Assembly: GCA_001632435.1 (NCBI GenBank)
Contig: KV423917.1
Span: 290,184 to 354,183, forward strand
Source of the DNA: Calocera cornea HHB12733
Taxonomy: Eukaryota > Basidiomycota > Dacrymycetes > Dacrymycetales > Dacrymycetaceae
Length of the DNA stretch: 64,000 bases
Reading direction: 5' to 3'
The notes under the pieces are model-generated. The model did not search any database and was not told the DNA's origin. It saw nothing but the letters and a program-made list of their open reading frames with translations. Positions within the stretch are counted from its first letter, which is position 1. The number at the start of each line of letters is the position of its first letter. Made by a program: the position numbers and the translations under genes. Positions 22,337 through 33,787 of the stretch are shown here, one piece after another.

Positions 22337-25300
22337 ATGGCGCGCAACCTGAACCCCTCCTCCGCGCCCTTCTTCCCCTCCGCGCCCACCGCCCCTCCCG
22401 GCCTCTCCTCCTCCTCCTCGGACAACCCCTTCCCCTCCCTCCCCTCCCTCCCCTCCGTCCCCGGCTCCCGCGCCCAGAACCGCCTCTCAGGCTCCAGCAT
22501 CGGCAGTTTCCGCAGCCGCGAGGAGCAAGACGAGTTTAACGCCGCCGCCGGCCTCTCCGCGCGCCCCGGGGCAGGCGTGGACCGGGGCGCGCAGAGCAGC
22601 CCGCGCGGGTTTGCCCGCCCGCCCCTGGGCTCCGCGCACTCTTTCTCCGGCATTGGTACCGGCACCGGCAACGCGAACGGTCTGGGGGGCGAGAACCCTA
22701 ACGGCCCGCAGGGGAGGTTCATGAGCAGCTCGGCGCTCGGCGAGCCGTTCCTCTCCGCCGGCATCACCCCGCTGTCGATGCACGACGCCCCTGGTGCGCA
22801 CGTGAACGGCCACCAGCAGCAGCAGCAGCAGCAGCAGCAGGCAAAATACAGCAACATCGCCCCCGGCCGCTCCGCCTCCGCCGCAGCGAGCCAGGGCCAG
22901 AGCCAGAGCCAGAGCCTGTCCACCTCGACGCCCTCGACGGCCGCGAGCGAGTTCAGCAACTCCTCCCCCCCGCCTGCCCTGCCCGAGAACAGCCTCTCCA
23001 GCACCGGCCCAGGCTTGGGCACGGCGGACGACGCATTCGATAGGAGCGCCAAGGCGTCGCCCTTCCTCAACGACATCCTGGACCGGCTCGTCAGGAACGA
23101 GTACACGAGCAAGGAGATCCAGCGGGAGCTGGGCGACGTGAACCGCAAGCTGTCCCTCCTCCTGGCCCGCTCCCTGCCCGAGAGCAACGGCGCGAGTCCA
23201 AGTCTGGCTGCAGCGGCCGGCAGCCCCTTCCTCCCGCCCAACTCGGCCAGCAGCAGCGCGTCCAACCTCACCACGCCTACGCTGGGCGGCTCCCGCGCGC
23301 CCGGGACGCCTGCGCCCGCTGTTGGCGGCGTGACTGGGCTTGGGCAGGGCACAGCCAGCGCAGAGGAAGTGAAGCAGCTCTCGCACCGCGTGAGCACGCT
23401 CACCACCTCCGTCTCGCAGCTGCTGGCACTGCAGACCAAAGCCCACATGCAGAACATAAACGCCTCCTTCTCCCCGCCCACGCCCACTGCCGGGTCCGGC
23501 TCCGCGCCGCCCGTCACGCCCCGCCTGGGCGTGATAGCCGACACGCCGCCCGGCGCCCCGCCGGGGGGAGGCGCGCTCCAGTCGCCCGCGGTGCTCCAGA
23601 GCCCGGGCATGTTCGCCCTGCGCGACCCGCGCCCCTCGCCGCGCGCTGCGGGGCCTGCGAGCTCGCCGCTGCGGCAGTGGAGCCAGGGCCCGCTGGACCT
23701 CTCGGGCGTGCGGGAGGGCCCGGGCACGGGCCCGGGGATGATGCGGGACAAGCGGCGGCCGAGTGCGCAGCTCGTGCGGCGGGAGAGCGCTAGTGTGAGT
23801 CCGGCTCTTTCCTTGTCTGTGAGCGGGAGGCAGGTGCTGATTCGAGCTCGGGCAGACGATCGATACGGGTGACTGGGGCGGGGGGAGCCCGAGGGAGCCG
23901 GGCCCCAACGTCACTAAGTGGGACCAGCTGCCGCTCAGCTTGGAGCTGCAGCACGCGATCGTCAAGTACGGGTGCGCCTTTTCCTTTCAAGACGCGTAGC
24001 AATGTGTCAATAATGTGTCATCTAGGATCGGCCCACCCAACAAGATCCAGCAGCGGGCCGTGCCCTTCCTCCTCCGCGGCAGCGACATCATCGCCCAGGC
24101 GCCTCCGACGCAGGAGCGTATCGCGGCGTATGTGATCCCCGCGATCCAGATCTGCCTCAACACGCTCTCCGCGCGCCCGCCGCCCGCCCCGCGCGGGCCG
24201 ACAGTGCTCATCATCTGCACGACGGTGGACCAGGCGAACCAGGGGCACAAGATGCTGCGCGACCTGGGCGGGCCCATCGGCCTCCGCGTCGCTATCTCCA
24301 CGGGGGGAGGCAACGACGTGACGAACGACCTGCGGCAGTGGGCGCAGAACGCCCCGCACGTCATATGCGGCACGCCCCAGAGGATGAACGCGCTGTTCAC
24401 CGCGCCCCAGGGCGGCGTGAGCGGCGCCGACGTCAGGTTCCTCGTCCTGGACGAGGTCGACCAGCTCATCGCGCGCAACCTCCACGAGCACGTCTTCAAC
24501 GTCGTCCGCCTCCTCCCGCCCGCGCGCCGCTCGGGCACCGGGGGCACCCCGGCCGTCAGCCCAGCGGCGCCCATGACCCCCGTGCACAACCCGTTCGACA
24601 ACCCCTTCCCGGGCAACCAGTCCTCGCCCTTCCAGCCGAGCGTGAACGCCGTCAACCGCCGCTTCCCCGCCATCCTCCCCAACGCGGGGATCGAGGCCTC
24701 CCCGGGTGTCGAGCGCCAGACCGCGCTCTTCAGCAACACGGTCCCCCAGGACGTGCTCAACCTCGCCAACGCTATCCAGATGCGCGAGGCAGTCCGCGTC
24801 CTCGTGCGCCGCGACGGCAACGGGCCGCACCAGCCTGGCGACGGGGGCGGTGGCCACTCCCGCCCAGGGCTGAAGAACTATTACCTGTACCTGGCATTCA
24901 CCGCAGGCGGGCGGGCAGAGCCGGCCCCGCAGACGCCTGGCGGCGGACTGGGGATCATCGGCAGCGGCAGGGGCGCGACCAACGCGGAGACGGATATGGC
25001 CCGCCAGTGGAAGCTCGATGCGCTCAGCGAGCTGCTCGAGGACGTCGACGTGCCCCAGGCGATCGTCTATGTCGGAGGCATGAATGCGCTTGAGGCGGTG
25101 CTGTACCGGCTGGTGGGCAAGGGCTTCGAGGCGATCCCTCTGGTGAGCATTCCCTGCACAGCTGCTGCCTCGTCGATAACTGATGTGATTACCAGCACGG
25201 AGACATGTCCCCGGCCCAGCGTATGACCGCCTTCCAGAAGTTCCGTGTGACCCACGGGCAGCGCCAGGGGCCTACAAAGGTGCTGGTCGTGTACGACGTG

Positions 25301-25696
25301 CCGATTAAGGCTCCGGACGTGTACCAGGTGCCGCTCGTCATCAACTACGGTATGCTCGATGGTCTGGTTAAGTAACACCTGCTCATTCTCGTGAATTCTA
25401 GATCTGCCCAAGGCGGTGGAAGAGTACTCCCCTCGGTACGAGCTGTTCTTGGAATCACATCTGCACGATGCTAATTTCCTCGGCAGTGTCGCGCCCGCCA
25501 TGGCGAATAACCGCGGTGCCAAGGACGGCGTGGTTGTCAACTTTGTGACTGCCACTGGCGGCGATGTGGAGATGCTCCGGTCTATCGAGTGTTTCTATAA
25601 GTGCGCTCCCGCCCATCACTTGGTATGGCCAATTGCTGACTGATTTGCAGGATCAAATGCCCCGAAGTCCCCTCTTCTCTTCGAGATGTGCTATAG
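22337..25696 (+). CDS. eIF4A/DEAD-box-like protein with degenerate helicase motifs and long disordered N-terminus
   Basis: Six exons, 22337-23794, 23856-23971, 24026-25142, 25196-25349, 25402-25600 and 25651-25696, give 1,029 residues. The first ~490 residues are Ser/Pro/Gly-rich with a poly-Gln run. From about 505 the chain aligns along its length with eIF4A-type DEAD-box proteins: KIQQRAVPFLLRGSDIIAQA, then TPQR, VLDEVDQL (667-670 DEVD), LFSNT where SAT is usual, WKLDALSELLED, HGDMSPAQR and LVINYDLP. The Walker A position reads APPTQERI, losing both glycines, Lys and Thr. PTREL is CTTVDQ, and the HRIGRGGR box is replaced by an unrelated insertion of about 20 residues. A Pro/Asn-rich insert of about 60 residues splits domain 1. 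It is probably unable to bind or hydrolyse ATP normally, perhaps a scaffold or RNA-binding regulator of translation. The intact frame over six exons argues against a pseudogene. Confidence 0.85.
22812..22842 (+). repeat. CAG-rich tract coding poly-Gln
   Basis: A nearly pure CAG run coding eight to nine glutamines in the disordered N-terminal part of the helicase-like protein. Confidence 0.85.
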
Positions 25697-26108
25697 TCAA
25701 GCCTTGTATCGTTAGCTTCTCCGGTCAGAACCTGTCTTCCTAGGGATCAAGGTATCATCACCAAATTACCAACAACCACACATATATAACTCGCTGCTAC
25801 TGTTACGGGGCTTGGCGTCCAATGTACCTCGCCCCGCCTCCTATCCTATCCTACTCTTTCCGTTGTCTTTATCCCTAGTCGTGTCTCCTCCCTCTGCCTC
25901 TATTTCTCCCTGGTATCCTTTCGCCTTCGGGTTGATCGTGTTGCCCCTAGCCCCATCCTCGCTCCCCCGTGCCCTCGGTTCAGTAGAACCTGACTGGATC
26001 CGGGCTCTAAATTGTATTTTGTACAAAACGTTTGATCTCTATAACGTGAAATTAGCATTGTCGTTTGCCTTGGATTATTACGTGTTGCTGTGGGACAGGA
26101 ATGTGGAG
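25697..26108. other. Convergent 3' intergenic region
   Basis: 412 bp between the helicase-like gene and the 3' end of ELP2. AT-richer than the flanking genes, consistent with 3' untranslated ends; no RNA gene seen. Confidence 0.4.
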
Positions 26109-29100
26109 CTACAGATGCAGTTTGATCGTAAATATGCGAAGGGAACCATCCTCGCTGCAGGATGCTAGTTGATACATGTTCGAACCCGGTGCGGGCTGAG
26201 CCGGGCTCCAACGCAGGCGGTGGATTTCGTGCACGTGTGCGAGGCTAGTATGCATCAGCACATCGTCTAACCCGCTGTGTGAGAGATACATACTCTGAAT
26301 CCACCACCCGAACCTTCTTCCACTTCTCCCCGCTACGGTCAGCAATGTAAAACTCGATCTGGCCTGTTTCGAGACCGACAGCGAGAACAAGACTACGCAC
26401 GATGTCAGCCGGGCATGACATTGAAGCCTAGCGGACGCACTGGGAAGTTTCTGATATTGACAGCAGATCAACGGCAGTTGCTGACTCGCCGAGTTTGACC
26501 GTCGACGTTGCTTTCCAAGATGCGACATCTCTCCGCCATATTTTCACCTGTGACCAGGGTCAGCCGGAAACTCAGCAAACACTATCAGCACTGACGGTTT
26601 TGTCGCGTGCTGCTGTTGCGAAAAGTGCGTCGTCCGTACCCCAAGCACAGTCCCAGATTATACGAGCATGTGCTTTCTCGGAAGCTACTGGTTGGAAACC
26701 TGAAGGACAAGTTAAAAAACCTTAGAGGACTGAACAGAGGTGCTAACCATCTCCGCCGAGCTCAAATAGTCGCCAGCTCCGATCTCTTGAAACCGTCAAA
26801 ATATATCGACCGCTGGGGCTGAATGCGATTCGGGTGATAGTAAGAGCATGTCCCGCCAGCGGTGCGCCGAACTGCTGCCAGTCGACGGTCGTATACACTC
26901 GAATGACAGCGTGTTCCGGTGTTGTGGATTTGCAGGAAGTAGCTACAAACTTTTGATCTGGAGATGTCGCTAACGCAAAGAGTTCGTATCCATGACCGAA
27001 TATCTTCTCGATTTCTGGCCATAATGTCACCAATGCGAGCTCACTTTCAACAGGTGGTCGCTTGGACAGCTCCTCGTCGTCTAGTGCTGCAGTTGCATCG
27101 TCTGTGATAGCCCTTAGTCTATTGGTCGCCCTGCAGTAGACAGCATGCATACCTTGATCAGTTACCTTGTTTGACAACCCCAACGCTGGTACTGTTGCAG
27201 CCGCCGGCCGGCCACCCTACACGTATATCAGCCAATGCTCCGCGCTGAGTAGAGTATTCCTCACAGTAGAAACATCTTCATTAATTAGATGTGAGGCACG
27301 GAGAGTTCGAACAAATGTCCCAGGTGCTTCGAACACTCTTGCCACTTTCTCGTCGGATGCACTGACAAAACAGAAGGGATCCAGGAATGCACCGGTAACT
27401 AGGTCATACCCATGGATTTGAGGCCGTGCGAGTTCGTGCCAAGTGATCTCCGAAGATTCGCTGCCGGATGGCTCTGACCGCCAGGGCCCATGTATCCGAG
27501 AAGTTTGGTCGGTGCTGAACACCGCATAAGTGGACTGTCGTGAGGAGTGACGACGCGTATGTCTCACCTGCAAGATAACACATATCGCCCGTGGGGTTCC
27601 CAAGCAATATCTCGTACTGGCTGACTGTGCCCGGTCACAGCCAAAGCCGGCTCCCAGCTACCAGTGATATGGTGTTCTGCCTCTGCAACGTGGATATGCC
27701 ATCGGTGGAAGCTTCCATTCCATGCATGTGCCAGGACATCGCAGCCATCATTGCCCCAGAGCGCACCGAAGAAACCCATGCCCTTGCCGACGATGTCGCC
27801 AAATCGCTGCCGATTCAGCCAGATGGAGGAATCAGAATCTTGCGACCACATGATAAGGGAGTTGTCCGATGCTGATGTGAGAAGAACGAGTGGCTGCTGC
27901 CAACCGGAAGATGAAGGTATTGCAGGATGCCAGTGCAAGCCCGTGATCCAGCCTTCGTGGCCCAGAAGGAGCGCGTCGAACGTAACCGAGTACTTCCCAT
28001 TCTCGAATGCGAGCACATGCGCCTTGGTCGAAATCTGCCCACTCCCACCTTCAGAAAGAGACTTTTCGAACATCTCCAAGAGGTCGTTGCTTAATCCTCC
28101 ATGAGTGGTGCAGTTTGGTTTTGATTCGTCCGGCTTCATTGAAGCGATGGTCCATAGCCGAATGTAGCCATCTTGCGATCCAGAAGCCAAGATGGTACGG
28201 ATACGTTGCTGGGGATCTGCACGTGTCTCTGTCACGAATGCAAGGCATCGGATCCAGTCTTCATGCCCCTCTAGGGACAGGCGGTATCGAAACTGACTGC
28301 GGTCAGCCGGGGTTCTGTTCTCATATGATGGAGATGCTCACCTCGTCACCCTCTTGTGCCCAGATTTGAATCTTTCTATCCGTGCACGCTATCGCCAGTA
28401 TGATAACTACAGAGCTTGTTAATGGTTTCTTTGGGCTTTGCTCAATGGCCCCTCACGATTTACGCCGGGAAGTACTGTCAGGGCCAGATCGAGTGGGTAC
28501 TTTCCCTTCAAGTTCAATGTCTGAACCAAAGCGGTCTCATCTGGCTCACAGGTTATCCATCTGTGGGGTATGAAGGAATGATATGTGCTCACTACCGGTA
28601 CTCGATACCTTCCAGACCTTCACCGTTCCATCGGAAGCTCCGGTCATGAGGACCGTCGCATACCCGCCGACCGTCCCAGACGGCACCATCGCTTCCCGTA
28701 TACCCACAGCAGAGATCGACGCTGTATGGTCCTTTATGCGGGATGAAATAACCCACTGAACATCATTAGTGAGAACCATCAAGCTGGATAGGTGGTCGGG
28801 GGACGTACCTCATCACCCTCAGCCTTCCAGACGATCACCTCTCCACTGGCATCTCCGCTCACCAGACCTGTACTCCGGGGTGTCCCCTGATCATCCCTAC
28901 ATCTCAGGAATTTGACTGTCGTGACCGTGTTTGTATGGCCCGGTAGTGTACGGTATATGCCTCTCGAACCGGTCTGCGATTCGTCGGTCAGGTCGCAACA
29001 CCGGGTATCATAGGCGTGCTCCTACCGTCAGCTTCCAAAGCGCTACGAATCGACCTGCCCCAAAGGCAACCAGGTCCTCTGGGCTGCAGTCTGCTGCATT

Positions 29101-29163
29101 AGTGAAGCGGTTGCAGCCAATGGAAACGTAGTCTAGCGTGACCTCATTGCTGGAGAATGCCAT
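26109..29163 (-). CDS. ELP2: Elongator complex subunit 2 (WD40 protein)
   Basis: Thirteen minus-strand exons: 29163-29026, 28973-28809, 28755-28596, 28540-28457, 28406-28342, 28292-27568, 27514-27265, 27216-27153, 27101-26748, 26699-26596, 26547-26441, 26392-26294 and 26244-26109; all phases agree, giving 816 residues. The Elp2 pattern is continuous: YVSIGCNRFTNAADCSPED and LVAFGAGRFVALW at the start, LEGHEDWIRCLAFV, LASGSQDGYIRLW, MGFFGALWGNDG, TWHELARPQIHGYD, TLWPEIEKIFGHGYELFAL and ARIIWDCAW; the end is LASCSEDGSLRIFTIK. Two seven-blade WD40 propellers are expected, the scaffold of the Elp123 subcomplex for wobble-uridine tRNA modification. The ATG at 29163 matches the family start. It shares a promoter of about 113 bp with the divergent PPTase gene. 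Confidence 0.96.
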
Positions 29164-29276
29164 GCAGGTCAGGGTCGTTGTCCGAAATTTCGAGCTCACC
29201 GCGTCGCGTGCGGCTATTTCAGTGGTGTAAATTCTGCATCTTACTGCACCTCGCTCTCGTCAACCGGTCGCTCGTT
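29164..29276. promoter_or_regulatory. Bidirectional promoter, ELP2 / PPTase
   Basis: Only 113 bp separate the two divergent start codons, so both promoters and 5' leaders must lie here or overlap the genes. No TATA box is visible. Confidence 0.6.
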
Positions 29277-29850
29277 ATGTCCATCCTCGGCGTGGGGACA
29301 GACATAATCAAGGTGAACCGGGTTCGACTCATCATGGCACGAAGAGGACCGTTGGCGTTCGCTCAGAAGATTCTCACCCCGACGGAGATGAAGGAGTTTA
29401 TGAGCTTACGAGCGCCAAACTATGTAAATGACTGGAGGGAGGACAGGCGGTATATTTGGTTGGCGGGACGGTACGTTCATCCTCAGAAAGAAGGGCAACA
29501 TCATCTCATGAGTGAACAGGTTCTCTGCCAAGGAGTCTCTGTTCAAGGCAGCATCGCCAGGGTTGGCACTTACATGGCAAGACGTCAGCATAGTAAAGCA
29601 CCGCAAGGGCAAGCCTCGAGTCGTCATAGAGAATCCGGACATAGTCAACCGACTCGGCAAAATCCATCTCAGCATTTCGCACGACGGGGATTATCTCACC
29701 ACTATGACGGTCATCGAGAAGGGAGAGGACCCACCAAATACGCGAATAGAGGAGAACGTGCCACGGGAAGCTTCAACACAAACTGACGGGCTGGTCGAGG
29801 AAGTCGTGAAGATTGGACCGGAAGAGCAGAGCGGTGCGAGTACACGTTAA
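29277..29850 (+). CDS. PPT2: 4'-phosphopantetheinyl transferase, AcpS type (holo-ACP synthase)
   Basis: Two exons, 29277-29470 and 29520-29850, give 174 residues. The AcpS fold motifs are present: ILGVGTDIIKVNRV with the Mg-binding Asp9, FAQKILTPTEMKEF, WLAGRFSAKESLFKA with Glu70 and Lys74 built across the intron, LTWQDVSIVK, then IHLSISHDGDYLTTM. It transfers phosphopantetheine from CoA to a carrier-protein serine. Single-domain enzymes of this size in fungi act mainly on mitochondrial ACP, which also supports Fe-S cluster assembly. The C-terminal 40 residues are Glu/Pro-rich and non-conserved. The start follows ELP2's start by 113 bp on the other strand. Confidence 0.9.
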
Positions 29851-29964
29851 TGGTTGCTATACACATTGTACAAAAGACTATCAGATACCCTCATGTAGCA
29901 CGATACCCTGTAATGACAATCAGAATGTAAACGGCTGTAAATTGGATACAGTGCACACCATTGA

Positions 29965-30287
29965 CTATTGGTCAAGTGCCTCAGCAGGTTGGGTTGCGCT
30001 CCTTCCTGCCCGTGACTCGCCAACAGCGTTCCCTCGGAATCTCTTCCGCATGTCAAGCTGTCTCCTAATGAGAGTATGTAGAGGCCGATTAAGTGAGAGT
30101 TACTCACCATGCCGCGTTTGCACTCGAACAGAGCTCGTCTCAAATGTTGACATTGGGTCGGCAACTCATCCTGGTGGTGCAACAAGCAGTCGCTGGGTGT
30201 TCGCCCCTGCTTGAGCACACAATCGGATCGTAGAATGCAGTCGGCGAGGTCGTCCCGTATAGGCTGGCAAGGTCCGATTGTCGCCAT
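29965..30287 (-). CDS. PET191: Mitochondrial cytochrome oxidase assembly protein PET191 (COA5)
   Basis: Two exons, 30287-30108 and 30057-29965, give 90 residues, normal for the family. It carries the twin CX9C structure: CQPIRDDLADC and CQHLRRALFEC, with extra cysteines in SDCVLKQGRTPSDCL. ECKRGM joins over the 50-nt intron to LDMRKRFRGN, the diagnostic Pet191 end, followed by an unconserved tail. It is imported by the Mia40 disulfide relay and needed for cytochrome c oxidase assembly. A longer reading through the intron (to 29847) is an artefact. Confidence 0.94.
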
Positions 30288-30391
30288 GGCCGAGCAGTGG
30301 GTGGCTTATGGAGCGCCGCAAGGGAAGGGTGCGAGGAAGTAACGAAGACCGCCAGCCATCCCTGAACTGTCGCCAGTTGCCGTTCTCGACC
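30288..30391. promoter_or_regulatory. Bidirectional promoter, PET191 / IBA57
   Basis: 104 bp separate the two divergent start codons, so these two mitochondrial assembly genes very likely share control elements. Confidence 0.6.
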
Positions 30392-31609
30392 ATGTACCGT
30401 GTCCATCGGTTCATTCACTCGACACCACTATGCAGAACCTACTTCACAACTCCTCCTGTAGCTCCGTCTGCGGCCATTGTACCCCATAGATCCGTTCTCA
30501 AAGTCTCTGGATCCGATGCCAACGAATTCCTCAACGGCCTGACCACTAGGAAGGTGATTCCTAAGCCGAACGCTGGGATCTACTCCGTGTTCCTCCATGC
30601 TCAGGTATGGCAGTTCTGAGCTGTCGGTACATGCGAATCTTGCTAACCTGTATCAGGGTAGGGTGCTATTCGACACCTTTATCTACCCAATCGAGGACGG
30701 TTTTCTCGTCGAATATGACTCTCGACCGACACCTTCCCTGCGCGACATGCTCCGCCGCTTCGTGCTACGCTCCCGAGTGAAGCTCACGGAGGTATCCGAT
30801 CAGTGGAGCGTGTATCAGCTGTTTGGAGGTTACGAGCCTCCGATCAAAAGAGAATGGCAGTGGGGGCCTGGGGGAGCTCTGGAGCCAGTGTGGGAGGTGG
30901 ATCCTCCGACCGAGTTCCCGAGCGCTGTGGACCGCAGGGCACCGGGTATGGGCAGGAGATGGTTGATACCTCAGGGCGAGAAACGTGAGTGGATGTGTTT
31001 GTGGCCATATACACATCTAACAAGAGCACCAGCGCCGATGAAAGGGCAGCCGTACCTCAACGTGGACAGCATGTCATACACCTTACACCGCATCATGACT
31101 GGCGTGCCCGAGGGTGCTGTGGAGATCCCGCATGGTCAGGCATTGCCCTTCGACCATAATCTGGATATGATGGGAGGCAGTGAGTGTCATCTGCAATTCG
31201 TCGGAGTCACTCTAATTTTGGCTCAGTTGACTTCCGAAAGGGATGCTATGTGGGGCAGGAGCTCACAGTACGGACGTATCACACCGGTGTAGTGAGGAAG
31301 CGAGTATGGCCGGTCTCAATCTATCGAGCGGGTGAGGAACCGCCCTCGACTCTGATGATCGGTCCCCAAGAGCACACATTGCCGCCCACTCAGAGCGCTA
31401 TTCCAATCCCAGGATCCGCCCGCAGTAAGGGGCGTCTGCTGTGCGCGTATCAGAACGTCGGTCTGGCCGTGTTGCCGCTGCCAAAGGACGACAAATCCAC
31501 CGGAGAAGTGGAGATGGCGATTGATTGGGCTGAAGACAAGGATTGGAGGATCATGCCCAGGCGACCGAGTTGGTGGCCCTTGAGGGAGGAGTCGGCGGGT
31601 GCAGCATAA
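30392..31609 (+). CDS. IBA57: Mitochondrial Fe-S cluster assembly factor IBA57 (GcvT-like, CAF17)
   Basis: Four exons, 30392-30604, 30657-30984, 31033-31179 and 31227-31609, give 356 residues. An N-terminal presequence ([19 protein letters not shown]) precedes the folate-binding GcvT-like domain: [43 protein letters not shown], and the diagnostic [13 protein letters not shown] with Cys236. It acts with ISCA proteins to mature 4Fe-4S enzymes such as aconitase and lipoyl synthase. The 3' site of intron 2 could also lie six bases upstream, changing only two residues. It stands head to head with PET191. Confidence 0.94.
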
Positions 31610-31892
31610 TGAATGGTGTTGTTGTGTATTATCAATGGATGACCTCATGTCGGAATCAGTTGTATCATTATAGCCTGTCGTTGCACTCTCTTGAACAGAT
31701 CTCCACTCCAAAATTTCTGTTTTCGTTGACCACAGCGGAGCGCCTACAGCCATCAACAGAACCAGACGGAACAGACATGACCATGAAGATTCCTAGTCAT
31801 CAGGATCGAGGCCGGCGGCCGCTTATGACGTATCCAAAGCGCTGCATGAACCTCATGGCACGCAACGCTTTGCGATCGTGCGACCACGACCG
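31610..31892. other. Intergenic spacer
   Basis: 283 bp between two co-oriented genes; presumed terminator and promoter, no distinct motif seen. Confidence 0.35.
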
Positions 31893-33197
31893 ATGCAACA
31901 TCCACCTTTCCTCAGCAGCGTCACACAGCTCAGCGAGGCGCTTTTCGCGGGCGCGTTCAAGCATACATACAAGCTTGCAAAGGGGCAGTCGTATGTGATA
32001 TATGCACCGGCGAGGAAACAAGTTACAACCTTATTCTTCTTCTTGACTGGTCAGTGCGGCTACGTGTGCAAATATTCGCTTGATGACGCCGTTCCCTCCC
32101 TTAATCGTAATAGGCAATCCAGGTCTTCTCCCCATATACAAGCCCTTCCTAGAGACACTTTCGGCGTCTTCGCCGAACCTTGCAGTAATAGGGCACGCCC
32201 CACTGGGGCACGGCATCGAAGTCCCTACACCACCCAAAAGCGCGCTCACCCTAGACGCGCAAATAGACGCCAATGTCGAGCTGCTCGACTCGCTGCTCGC
32301 GTGGGTCGACAAGGACACCAAGATTGTCCTCTGCGGGCACAGCGTGGGAGCATGGATGATGTGCGAGGTGGGTCGGCGGCCACACACGCGCTCGGCCCGA
32401 TCGGCGCTGAAAATTAGCCTTCCTTCGTTTCAAGGTCGCCAAGCGGAGGCCGGAACGTGTCGACGCGCTGTTCTTCATTACGCCTGCGCTCTGCAACATT
32501 GCAAATACCCCGAACGGCCGGTGGCAATACGTATGTACACAGTCGTTGGCGTCGCAACCGCATGGTGCTAAGCCAGGAACTGTCTAGTACCTGTTCTCTC
32601 CCGTCGGCCAAGCCATCCTCCCAATATGCGCCCGTATCCTTCGACCAATCGCAGCATACCTCGCTCCTCGCGTCATTCCACCGACCGTACAAGAGCGTAC
32701 TGACCCGGCCCACTACGAGGTTGTGAAAGAGCAGGCGGCTGCCTTCATGTCCAACCCGCGGATACTCACCTCGGCCCTTATCTTAGCCTGGGACGAGATG
32801 TACCAGGTAGCGGAACTCGATCGTGAATGGTTGCGGCTGAACAGGGAGAAGATATTCTGCTTCTTCGCTAAGAAGGATAACTGGGTAGGGGATAGTAGGG
32901 CGGAGGTCGAGGAGGCGTTAGGACTGCATGAGTCAGACGGCCAGAAGCGCGCTGGGGTCATTGCAGGCGAGCCAGGCATCCCGCACGCATTCGCGCTTGG
33001 TTGGTTGTATTCACGCTTGACTGTCTGGATAGCTGACGTATGCTCATCTCATAGAGCACAACGTGCACATTGCAGAGATGTGCATTGGCTGGCTGCGAGA
33101 GAGCGTCTGGAGGCCGGCGGGACAAGCTCCCATGGGGCCTGAAGAGATCGAGAGCGAGGTCACACCACGAGGCTTTGCAGATGAGGCGACGTTGTAG
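31893..33197 (+). CDS. Lipid droplet-associated hydrolase (LDAH-like alpha/beta hydrolase)
   Basis: Five exons, 31893-32049, 32114-32367, 32435-32530, 32588-32999 and 33055-33197, give 353 residues. The LDAH family order is visible: LTGNPGLLPIYKPFLETL, GHAPLGHG, nucleophile elbow LCGHSVGAWMMCEV (Ser129), FITPALCNIANTPNG, a hydrophobic segment LFSPVGQAILPICARILRP, then IFCFFAKKDNWVGD carrying the acid and PHAFALGEHNVHIAEM carrying the catalytic His. These proteins sit on lipid droplets or ER; enzymatic substrate is debated (sterol ester or triglyceride related). ATG 31893 is the first in frame. Confidence 0.87.
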
Positions 33198-33787
33198 TCA
33201 CCGCGCCAATTATACTACATTATTGTCCCGATCTACGTACGTAAGACATGTTTGCAAAGACTGTCAAGCCCGAGCTCGATCGCGATGATACTGCCGAGAG
33301 GGCTCATTTGATATGCACTACCTACTGCCCGTTTACACGGACAGACAGGTTCGCTCTGTGCTCGATAATACGCCATAACACGGAGTGTGATCTCTCTCCT
33401 GGTCGGCACCTTGTACGAGCTGCGTCAAGCCAGGCTCTCAAAGAGAGTGTGCTGGCTTGAACAGAAAGAGAAGAAGCACCAGGGCCGAAGTTCCACGCGT
33501 CTTTGCTAATCTTACTAATCGGCCGCGCATGAGCACGCTCTGATGACGCGCGCGCAGAGGGCTCCAGGGTCTTCGTTGACAGGTGATTTCCCCCAGAACC
33601 CGGTTAACAGTGAGCCACACCAGGGGGAACAAGGTCATGCCGCTCACTAGGCTAGCATCAGAGATGATCACGAGACTGGATGCCAGTCGATCCACTCCCC
33701 TCGCGGTCTCGTGGGAGAATGGACTGCGGCGTCTTCCTCCTTTCTTTTCTTCGTGTGTGTCGCCCTTCGCCCTGCTAGGTTTGCGAG
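33198..33787. other. Intergenic region
   Basis: 590 bp between two co-oriented genes. A 137-codon minus-strand frame covers it but has no family features and overlaps the next gene's first intron. Confidence 0.4.

Noticed and set aside
22042..23965. Long minus-strand frames (569 and 492 codons) over the helicase-like gene's first exon
   Set aside because: Low-complexity antisense shadows of the Ser/Pro-rich N-terminus; no splice sites or domains.
26165..26215. tRNA B-box-like GGGTTCGAAC on the minus strand
   Set aside because: Lies in the last ELP2 exon and codes conserved residues; no cloverleaf.
29847..29964. Extended PET191 C-terminus read through its intron
   Set aside because: Splicing at 30058-30107 restores the conserved LDMRKRFRGN end, which the unspliced frame lacks.
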